In this document: positions 25,947 to 32,912 of the stretch, in pieces | How the letters are laid out: every line of letters begins with the position of its first letter | Numbering within the stretch: position 1 is the first letter of the stretch | Notes under the pieces: generated by a model | Seen by the model: only the letters and a program-made list of their open reading frames with translations | Told to the model about the DNA's origin: nothing | Database searches by the model: none | Position numbers and translations under genes: made by a program | Assembly: GCF_001981305.1 (NCBI RefSeq) | Contig: NZ_MSCW01000007.1 | Span: 1-64,000 of the forward strand | Source of the DNA: Marinobacter lutaoensis | Lineage (GTDB): Bacteria; Pseudomonadota; Gammaproteobacteria; Pseudomonadales; Oleiphilaceae | Length of the DNA stretch: 64,000 nucleotides | Reading direction: 5' to 3'

Positions 25947-27953
25947 TCAGGCGCCGATGATGCCGCCGTCGTCGCGGGTGACAATCACCGTGGCGTCACG
26001 GGGTCTCGGGTCGCTGGCATCCGGCCAGTTGCCGGCCGGGTGCTGGATGTTCACGAACAAAGTGCGAACGTCCGGCGTGGACACCACGCCCGTCACCTCG
26101 CAGCCCGTGGGGCCGACGAAGAAGCGTTTGATTTCCCGGGTTTCCGGGTTCGCCGCCAGCATCATGTTGTTCTGGTAGGGGGCGTCGTCGGAACCGTCGG
26201 TCTGGATCCACAGGCGACCGTTGTAGTCGAACCACAGGCCGTCCGGCGAGTTGAAGATGTTGTCGTCATCCAGGGTCACCACCGCTTCACCGTCGACCAC
26301 GGTTTCCGTGCCCTGGGTTCCGGCGAACACGAAGATGTCCCACTGGAAGCCGGTGGCAGCGTGGTCGTTACCGGCTTCCTGCCAGCGGATGATGTGGCCG
26401 GTCTGGTTGTTGGCAACCGGGTTGGCGGCGTTGACCTGATCCTCGGTCCGTTGCGAGTTGTTGGTCAGGGTGAAATAGACCTCACCGGTGTTGGGATCGA
26501 TGGCGCCCCACTCGGGCCGGTCCATCGGTGTGGCGCCGGCGATGTCCGCCGCCAGCCGGGTATTGAGCAGAACATCCGCCTGGTTTTCAAAACCCTCGAA
26601 GACAATGTCGCCCACGGTGGTCCCCATGGCCGCCTGAACCTTGGCGGCAAAGTCCGGGTCTTCCAGGTCCAGGGACAGCCAGTCGCCACTGCCGTCATCG
26701 TTAAAACGCGCCACGTACAGGGTGCCTTCGTCCAGCAGATAGCCACCGGCGGTGGCCGCGTAGTATGGCTGGGACGACACAAACTTGTAGATGTACTCGA
26801 AGCGGGAATCGTCGCCGGAGTAGCAGACCACCGGCTCCCCTTCCCTCACCGGCGCGAAAATCACGCCCTCATGGCCAAAGCGGCCCAGCGCCGTGCGTTT
26901 CTGCGGTTTGCTCTGGGGGTTGAAGGGGTCGATCTCGACCATGAAGCCGTAGGTGTTGGCCTCGTTGCGATAGTCGTCGGCGGCGCTGCCGGAGCCCGGC
27001 GTGATGTCGAAACGAACATAGGCATCGGCGCCGCTGTCCGCCAGTTCCCAGTCATAGCGGCTTTCGCTGCCGACGCCATGGCGTACCTGCTCACGGGGCT
27101 GGGAAGCGCCTTTGTTGGCGAAGTAGCCGTGCCAGTTCTCCTCCGCCGCCAGATAAGTGCCCCAGGGGGTCGGCCCCATGGAGCAGTTGTTCAGGGTGCC
27201 GCGGGTTTCGGTGGCGTCCGGGCTGAACTTGGTCACCAGCTTGTGATAGCCGCGCAACGGGCCGCGGATGTCCATCTCGGTATTGCCGGTGATGCGGCGG
27301 TTGAAGGGGCTGCCGTGAACAAGGTCCCAGACGCCGGCACTGTCACGCTTGATGTGGACCACGGAGACACCGTGCGCGGCGATTTCCTTGCGTACTTCGT
27401 CCGCCGGGCGCAGGCCGTTGACATAGGAGGGGCCGGTGGCGTGCAGGGCATTCTGATTGATGTACTCGTGGTTCATCACCAGCAACCCCTCGCTGGAGCT
27501 GTTGCCCCCCGCTTTCAGGTCGATCGGGAAGAAGTGCATACCGTCGTGGTGCATGCCCACCTGCTGCTCCTGGTCCTCCCCGGAGTTGGTACCGTCGGGA
27601 CGGTATTCTGGGTAGGCACCGGTGATTGGGGTTCCCCAGGGCAGAAACGCGACGGCACTGTAACCTTCCGGCACCACCACGCGGTTCTCGGTCGATACCG
27701 GTACCGCCTTGAAGCCGAGCTCGGTGGAAGCAACGCCACTGCTGGAGGCACGGTCGTCATCGTCGTCGCTGCCACAACCCGCCAGGCCCGCGCCCATCAG
27801 GCCGGCCAGGGCCGCGCCCACGCTCCCTTTCATGATGGTGCGGCGCTGCATACGGGCGGCGAGGATGTCGCCAAAGGGGGTGTTGCCGGACCGGTTCACC
27901 ACCGGCTCGTAGTTGGGGTCCAGATACTGGGGATCAAGATGATGCTTGGCCAT
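25947..27953 (-). CDS. phoX: PhoX-family alkaline phosphatase (DUF839), Tat-exported
   Basis: A 668-residue secreted phosphatase that would release phosphate from organic esters using Ca2+ and Fe3+. The Tat signal lies unusually deep (MQRRTIMKG near residue 35, then GAALAGLMGAGLAGCG), as is common for PhoX, and a Cys there could be lipidated. Typical segments are NHEYINQ, CSMGPTPWGTYLAAEENWHGYF and FGHEGVIFAP. ATG at 27951-27953 with GAGAGG upstream. A Pho-box-like array about 60 bp upstream fits PhoB induction under phosphate limitation. Confidence 0.93.
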   Translation of the reverse strand: MAKHHLDPQYLDPNYEPVVNRSGNTPFGDILAARMQRRTIMKGSVGAALAGLMGAGLAGCGSDDDDDRASSSGVASTELGFKAVPVSTENRVVVPEGYSAVAFLPWGTPITGAYPEYRPDGTNSGEDQEQQVGMHHDGMHFFPIDLKAGGNSSSEGLLVMNHEYINQNALHATGPSYVNGLRPADEVRKEIAAHGVSVVHIKRDSAGVWDLVHGSPFNRRITGNTEMDIRGPLRGYHKLVTKFSPDATETRGTLNNCSMGPTPWGTYLAAEENWHGYFANKGASQPREQVRHGVGSESRYDWELADSGADAYVRFDITPGSGSAADDYRNEANTYGFMVEIDPFNPQSKPQKRTALGRFGHEGVIFAPVREGEPVVCYSGDDSRFEYIYKFVSSQPYYAATAGGYLLDEGTLYVARFNDDGSGDWLSLDLEDPDFAAKVQAAMGTTVGDIVFEGFENQADVLLNTRLAADIAGATPMDRPEWGAIDPNTGEVYFTLTNNSQRTEDQVNAANPVANNQTGHIIRWQEAGNDHAATGFQWDIFVFAGTQGTETVVDGEAVVTLDDDNIFNSPDGLWFDYNGRLWIQTDGSDDAPYQNNMMLAANPETREIKRFFVGPTGCEVTGVVSTPDVRTLFVNIQHPAGNWPDASDPRPRDATVIVTRDDGGIIGA

Positions 27954-28015
27954 GGTTGCCTCTCTCAACGGTCGACATGGGGTGTTTTTTGGAGAGGCCA
28001 GTTTCGGCGGCAAAT

Positions 28016-28044
28016 ATGACAGGGCCGGAACTGTTTGACGACAG
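28016..28044 (-). promoter_or_regulatory. Candidate Pho box for phoX
   Basis: On the minus strand CTGTCGT-N4-CAGTTCC-N4-CTGTCAT gives three 7-bp units at an exact 11-bp period, the spacing of PhoB direct repeats (CTGTCAT-N4-CTGTCAT). The outer units match 6/7 and 7/7; the middle one is weak. About 63 bp upstream of the phoX ATG. Confidence 0.6.
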
Positions 28045-28113
28045 TCCGGTTAACATTTTTTTACATGCGGGAGAGCGTGCCGGGGCCCTGGCACGGGGCC
28101 CCGGTCAGAACGG

Positions 28114-28404
28114 TTACTGCGTCATTTCCTGGCGGGCGTCGTCCATGTCGTCCCCGGCTTCTTCCGCGGCATCGCCGATGTTATCGGCGGCATTCTCCGC
28201 GCCTTCCTGGATTTCACCGAGCGCACCTTCATCCTGGCCGGTGGCTTCCTCGTAGGTTTCTTCGATCTTGTTACCGGCTTCGTCCATCATCTCGCCGGCG
28301 TTGTCGGCGGCCTGGTCAAAATCCGGGCCTTCGTCCTCGGAACTGCAGGCCACCAGGGTGATGGACGAAGCCAGGGCCAGAGCCAGTACGAGTTGCTTTT
28401 TCAT
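28114..28404 (-). CDS. Small acidic lipoprotein
   Basis: A 96-residue secreted protein: leader MKKQLVLALALASSITLVAC with lipobox LVAC (Cys20), followed by an Asp/Glu-rich helical region with repeated short units such as EEAGDDMDDA and AENAADNIGDAAEE. The repeats resemble stress-type helical proteins, but no family can be named with confidence. GGAGG lies 8 bp before the ATG at 28402-28404. It is probably monocistronic. Confidence 0.8.
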   Translation of the reverse strand: MKKQLVLALALASSITLVACSSEDEGPDFDQAADNAGEMMDEAGNKIEETYEEATGQDEGALGEIQEGAENAADNIGDAAEEAGDDMDDARQEMTQ

Positions 28405-28495
28405 CGCGTTTCCCTCCCTTGAAGTCATTGAAAACCGACCTAGAGGGTACGCGGGGGGTCGGAACAAAGGCAATTACGGGGCAATTACCCTTTGG

Positions 28496-28753
28496 TTAAC
28501 CGCAGCTTGAGCAGGGCGGCAGACCGTCGATCGTGAGCACGTGATCCAGGCTCAGCAACGCGCCCCGCCCGAGCAGAATAAAGTCCCGTCCGGCCCGGTT
28601 GAACAGGTCCCGGATGACATCATGGGCGATGCACACCTGGCCGGCGCTGTCCCGGTAGACCACCTCCACCATACGGCCGGAGGTCAGGCATTGACGGAGC
28701 ATGTCCTGCACTGTCCAGTGGGCAAGCGCGTCCTGAGGCTTGTAGGCGGTCAT
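28496..28753 (-). CDS. Small protein, possibly Rof-like (Rho-binding antiterminator fold)
   Basis: An 85-residue soluble protein. The central part VIRDLFNRAGRDFILL followed by SLDHVLTIDG has the strand pattern and the final L-D-x-[IV]-x-[ST]-[IV]-x-G seen in Rof/Rho-binding Sm-like proteins. This is a weak resemblance judged by eye. The C-terminus is CSSCG, a possible metal or redox motif. It is divergent from alkB, with 179 bp between the start codons. Product and regulation unknown. Confidence 0.5.
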   Translation of the reverse strand: MTAYKPQDALAHWTVQDMLRQCLTSGRMVEVVYRDSAGQVCIAHDVIRDLFNRAGRDFILLGRGALLSLDHVLTIDGLPPCSSCG

Positions 28754-28932
28754 GGCGACGTCCTGTTCGGGGGGCGGTCTCGCCTTTCAGTCTGGTCCAG
28801 GATCTCCGGTTCCGCCACTGGCCGGCGCCTTGTCATATCGAGCCAACCCTCCGCCACAGACGGACGACTGTTGAATTGCCAGATTGTCCGACATAAATTG
28901 AAGGCACACCCTGAACACAAGGAGAGTCCGAG

Positions 28933-30246
28933 ATGACCGCCCAAGCCCACCAGCCCCCTGAGTCCCCGCCCGTCCAGTCCCCGCCCGTCCAGTCCCCGCC
29001 CGTCCAGTCCCCACCCCCTGAGACCACAGCCACGGCCGGGGCCGATTGGAAAGATCCCAAGCGCTACCTGTGGCTGCTGGGACCCGCGCTGCCCGGCATC
29101 GGCCTGGCCGCACTGACCGGATACGCCCTGGCACCGAAAAAGCTCAAGGCTCTGGCCTGGACCGGACCGGCTCTGGTACATGCCATCATTCCGGCGCTGG
29201 ACCGGGCCATCGGCGAGGACCCAAGCAATCCCCCGGAGACGGCCGTCCGCTCCCTGGAGCAGGACAAGTACTATGACCGCATCGTCAAGGCCTTCATTCC
29301 AACCCAGTATGCGATGACCGTCCTGGGCGCCTGGCTGGCCAGCCGCAAGAAAACGCCCCTGGAGGACAAGATCGGCCTGACCCTGACCGTGGGCGCGATC
29401 AACGGTGTCGGTATCAATACCGCCCACGAGCTGGGCCACAAACCGAACAGGCTGAACAAGCTGTTGGCCATGGCAGCGCTGGCACCCACCGGTTACACCC
29501 ACTTCGTGGTGGAACACAATTTCGGTCACCACAAGCGCGTGGCCACGCCGGAGGACCCGGCCAGCAGCCGGCTGGGTGAAAGCTTTTGGAAATTCCTGCC
29601 GCGCACGGTGATCGGTGGCATCCGGTCCTCGATCCAGATCGAGAAGGCACGCCTGGCACGGCGCGGCAAGTCGTTCTGGAGCCTGGACAACGAACTGCTG
29701 CAGGGCTGGCTCATGAGCGCCGGCTTCTTTGGCGCCACCACCCTGATCTGCGGCCCCCGCGCCCTTCCCTTCCTGGCCGCCCAGGCGGTGTATGGCGCCA
29801 GCCTGCTGGAAAGCGTGAACTACATCGAGCACTATGGCCTGCTGCGGCAGAAGGACGCCAACGGCAAGTACGAGCGCACCCGCCCGGAACACAGTTGGAA
29901 CAGCAACCACATCGTCACCAACCTGTTCCTGTACCAGCTGCAGCGGCACTCCGACCATCACGCCCACCCGACCCGGAGCTTCCAGGCGCTCCGGCACTTC
30001 GAAAAGGCCCCCCAGCTACCCGGCGGCTACGCCTCTATGTTGTTGCCGGCGTACATTCCGAAGTGGTGGTACGAGGAAATGGACAAGCGGGTGATCGAGC
30101 ACTACGAAGGGGATCTGTCGAAAATCAACTGGGACCCGGATCGCAAGGAGGAACTGATGGCCAAGTACGCCGACTACGCGGCGAACGTGGCGGCCGAGGC
30201 CCGGGCCCGGCGCGAAGGTTCCTCCAAGTCCTCCGAGGCGGCCTGA
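28933..30246 (+). CDS. alkB: Alkane 1-monooxygenase (AlkB)
   Basis: A 437-residue integral-membrane non-haem diiron enzyme that hydroxylates n-alkanes at the terminal carbon using O2 and electrons from rubredoxin. All ligand boxes are visible: HELGH (165-169), EHNFGHH (194-200), the AlkB-specific HYG (300-302) and RHSDHH (338-343). Hydrophobic segments surround them. An extra N-terminus has three tandem SPPVQ repeats (15-bp DNA repeat). No rubredoxin or rubredoxin reductase lies beside it, so electrons must come from elsewhere. AGGAG precedes the ATG. An acyl-CoA dehydrogenase converges on it, fitting alkane to fatty-acid catabolism. Confidence 0.96.
   Translation: MTAQAHQPPESPPVQSPPVQSPPVQSPPPETTATAGADWKDPKRYLWLLGPALPGIGLAALTGYALAPKKLKALAWTGPALVHAIIPALDRAIGEDPSNPPETAVRSLEQDKYYDRIVKAFIPTQYAMTVLGAWLASRKKTPLEDKIGLTLTVGAINGVGINTAHELGHKPNRLNKLLAMAALAPTGYTHFVVEHNFGHHKRVATPEDPASSRLGESFWKFLPRTVIGGIRSSIQIEKARLARRGKSFWSLDNELLQGWLMSAGFFGATTLICGPRALPFLAAQAVYGASLLESVNYIEHYGLLRQKDANGKYERTRPEHSWNSNHIVTNLFLYQLQRHSDHHAHPTRSFQALRHFEKAPQLPGGYASMLLPAYIPKWWYEEMDKRVIEHYEGDLSKINWDPDRKEELMAKYADYAANVAAEARARREGSSKSSEAA
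28961..29005 (+). repeat. Three tandem 15-bp repeats in the 5' end of alkB
   Basis: The unit AGTCCCCGCCCGTCC occurs three times in perfect tandem, followed by a degenerate fourth copy. It encodes an SPPVQ pentapeptide repeat ahead of the first membrane segment. In-frame expansion or contraction would only change linker length. Confidence 0.95.
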
Positions 30247-30259
30247 CGCCCGCTCCGGA

Positions 30260-30306
30260 GACGGCCGGGCTTCCGGGCGGGAGCGCCGCTCAGAGGCCCG
30301 GCCGTG
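30260..30306. terminator. Possible hairpin between alkB and the convergent acyl-CoA dehydrogenase gene
   Basis: A 10-bp stem ACGGCCGGGC (30261-30270) pairs with GCCCGGCCGT (30296-30305) around a 25-nt loop. There is no T-run, so evidence for intrinsic termination is weak. Confidence 0.35.
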
Positions 30307-30331
30307 CAGGCATTGAACCGGACGGCACGGG

Positions 30332-32134
30332 TCAGAACCACTCCGGCCGCATGGTCAGGCAGGTGTCGTCCTGGTTGCGCAGCAACACCAGATCCTGGGC
30401 CACGGTGGGCAATTCCCAGTGGAAGAAATACTGGGCAGCCTGGAGCTTGCCCAGGTAGAAATGCCGCTCGCCATCGTCAGTCGCCGTGTCCAGGCCGGCA
30501 ACGGCGGCATTGGCCTGGCGCAGCCACATCCAGGCCACCGCGATATGACCGAACAGGTGCAGGTAGCAGGCGGCATTGGCCAGGGGTCTGTCCGGGTTGC
30601 CCGACATCAGGGCCTGGCCCAGGCTCTGGGTCACCCGCACCGCCTGTTGCAGGGTCTCGCTCAGGGACAGTGCCCAGGGCTGGCAGCGTTCGGAACTGGC
30701 CGCCTCCAGGTCCCGCTGCATCGCCTGCAACAGCAACTGCAGGCCGTGCCCCTGGTCCTGCCAGACCTTACGGCCAAGCAGGTCCAGGGCTTGTATGCCG
30801 TTGGTTCCCTCGTGAATCGGATTCAGACGGTTGTCCCGCCAGCACTGCTCGACCGGATACTCGCGGGTGTAACCGGCGCCGCCGCATACCTGGATCGCCA
30901 GATCGTTGGCCTTGGGGCCATATTCGGAGGGCCACGCTTTCATAATCGGGGTCAGCAGGTCCAGCAACTTACCGGCCTCCCGGCGCCGGTCCGGGTCCGG
31001 GTGGGTGTGCTGGTCGTCCACCAGGCGCGCGCCATACAGACACAGCGCCAGGCCGCCCTCGCAGTAGGCTTTCTGCGCCAAAAGCATGCGCCGGACGTCA
31101 GCGTGCTCGATGATGGGCACCTGCGGGCTTTCCGGGTCCTTTTCCGACGGCTTACGTCCCTGGAGCCGGTCTCGGGCGTAGGCCAAGCTGTGCAGATAGC
31201 CCCGGTAACCAATCACCGCGGCGCCAAACCCCACCCCCAGGCGGGCTTCGTTCATCATCTGGAACATGTACTTGAGCCCCTGGTGCGGTTCCCCCACCAG
31301 GTATCCGTGGCAGGGACCATCGTCACCAAAACTGAGGGCGGTGGAGGTGGTGCCCCGGTACCCCAGCTTGTGAATCAGGCCGGCCAGGCCCACGCCGTTG
31401 CGCTCTCCCAACGCGCCCTGCTCGTCCACCCGGAACTTGGGCACGATGAACAGGGAGATCCCCCGAACCCCCGCCGGGGCACCTTTGATCCTCGCCAGCA
31501 CCATGTGCACGATGTTTTCGGTGATGGCCTGCTCGCCCCCGGAGATGTAGATCTTGGCGCCCTTGATCAGGTAATGCCCGTCCCCGGTCGGGGAGGCGGA
31601 GGTGCGGATGTCCGCCAGGCTGGAGCCAGCGTGCGGCTCGGTGAGGGCCATGGTGCCGCTGAACCGGCCGGACAGCATGTGCGGCAGAAAGGTGCGACGC
31701 TGCCGGTCACTGCCGAACACCCGGATCAGGTTGGCGGCGGCGGTGGTCAGGAAGGGGTAGCCGGCGGTGCCGGGGTTGGCGGCGGTGAAAAAGCCGTTGC
31801 AGGCCGCCATCACCGTCTCCGGCAACTGCATGCCACCCAGCTCGTTGTCGTAGCGGCCGGCGATGAAACCGGCTTCGGCATAGGCATCAAACGCCCGCTT
31901 GACCTCCGGCAGCATGGTCACCGCGCCGTGTTCAAACCGGGGCTCGTGCTGGTCGGCGGCGCGATTGTGATTGGCGAACAGATCCCGGGCCATGCGGTCG
32001 GCGGTCTCCAGCACCGCATCGAAGGTGCCTTTGTTATGCTCGCGGAAACGTTCGCGGGCGGTCAGCGATTCGGTATCCAGCACCTCGTACAGCTGGAAGG
32101 CCAGGTCGCGGCGGTCGATCAGGGTGTCGGTCAT
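30332..32134 (-). CDS. Acyl-CoA dehydrogenase, long (about 600-residue) FadE-like type
   Basis: A 600-residue FAD enzyme introducing the trans-2 double bond in acyl-CoA during beta-oxidation. N-, middle- and C-domain signatures are visible: ALTEPHAGSSLADI for FAD/substrate binding, and QVCGGAGYTREYPVEQCWRDNRLNPIHEGTNGIQALDLLGRK at the C-domain. An extra C-terminal helical extension of about 130 residues marks the P. aeruginosa PA0506/PA0508-like class. ATG at 32132-32134 is preceded by AGGAG at 7 bp; an extension to 32341 is untranslated leader. It converges on alkB and probably handles fatty acids derived from alkanes. Confidence 0.93.
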   Translation of the reverse strand: MTDTLIDRRDLAFQLYEVLDTESLTARERFREHNKGTFDAVLETADRMARDLFANHNRAADQHEPRFEHGAVTMLPEVKRAFDAYAEAGFIAGRYDNELGGMQLPETVMAACNGFFTAANPGTAGYPFLTTAAANLIRVFGSDRQRRTFLPHMLSGRFSGTMALTEPHAGSSLADIRTSASPTGDGHYLIKGAKIYISGGEQAITENIVHMVLARIKGAPAGVRGISLFIVPKFRVDEQGALGERNGVGLAGLIHKLGYRGTTSTALSFGDDGPCHGYLVGEPHQGLKYMFQMMNEARLGVGFGAAVIGYRGYLHSLAYARDRLQGRKPSEKDPESPQVPIIEHADVRRMLLAQKAYCEGGLALCLYGARLVDDQHTHPDPDRRREAGKLLDLLTPIMKAWPSEYGPKANDLAIQVCGGAGYTREYPVEQCWRDNRLNPIHEGTNGIQALDLLGRKVWQDQGHGLQLLLQAMQRDLEAASSERCQPWALSLSETLQQAVRVTQSLGQALMSGNPDRPLANAACYLHLFGHIAVAWMWLRQANAAVAGLDTATDDGERHFYLGKLQAAQYFFHWELPTVAQDLVLLRNQDDTCLTMRPEWF

Positions 32135-32320
32135 GGCGGCTCTCCTTGGGTTCCGCGAAAGCGTCGCACAACCGGCGGCCCGATTGAACCCGGTCCGTGC
32201 ATATTTTCTTCGGACGGGCGGCCTCTGGCGCGGGAAATGCATGAATCCGGGTAACGGCCCAATCCCGGCCGGATAGTGTAAAAAATCTCGACAGCAGTCT
32301 AACGACGGGAGGGAGTGTCC

Positions 32321-32485
32321 ATGAACGCTCCGGAAAAACAAAGCCAGCTCAGCATCCTGAATCGGCTTTACGACATGAAGCAGAAACAGCTCTCACAGGC
32401 GGTCCGCCAGGGCAATCACCTGCGTTGCCAGGTGCTGGAAGCCGAGGCCCGTGCCATTCTCGACGCTCTGAAAACCCTCCGATGA
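32321..32485 (+). CDS. Small helical protein, 54 residues
   Basis: A frame too short for most gene finders. GGGAGGGA lies 8 bp upstream of the ATG. The product begins MNAPEKQSQL, is rich in Gln, Leu, Ala and Arg, has one Cys (LRCQVLE) and looks like a helical hairpin. There is no signal or membrane segment. It is divergent from the acyl-CoA dehydrogenase gene. The strong ribosome-binding site and gene-like codon use are the support; family unknown. Confidence 0.55.
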   Translation: MNAPEKQSQLSILNRLYDMKQKQLSQAVRQGNHLRCQVLEAEARAILDALKTLR

Positions 32486-32912
32486 CGACCTTCCGACGAA
32501 TCCCCGTCACCTGACGCTCCGCGTCACCCATGTGACCCATTCGGGTACTCGACCGGCCGTCCGACGAGACCTTCGCCACGGCCAGCCTATCCCTGACATA
32601 GGCCACGTCAATCACCCTCCGACTTGACCTGACACGCGGGGCACGTATTATCGGTCACCAAGTTTGACTGACGGAGCACCCAATGACCGCAAGGTCCTTC
32701 GGCTGCAAACAGACCCTTCGTTCTCCGGTAACGGCCGATATCGCGCTGCATCGTGGCCGTTTGCCCTATTTCCCGGACCCGCCCATCGCCTGACGCCCGG
32801 TCCGCCGTGTGCGCCTGCATGCCCGACGCCATGCAGGTTACCTGGCCGGCAACTAAACTCCTGCACACACGCCTGTTTACCCGAAAAGAAAAAAACCGAT
32901 AACGAGGTTGCG
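32486..32912 (+). promoter_or_regulatory. Promoter and long 5' leader of the mrp operon
   Basis: No full gene in 427 bp. A sigma-70-like promoter is visible: TTGACC (32624-32629), 16-bp spacer, TATTAT (32646-32651). Transcription from it would give a leader of about 255 nt before mrpA. A 36-codon frame (ATG 32683 to TGA 32793, GGAG at 6 bp) lies in this leader and could be a leader peptide. A structured RNA or ion-responsive element is possible, but I could not recognise one. Confidence 0.5.
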
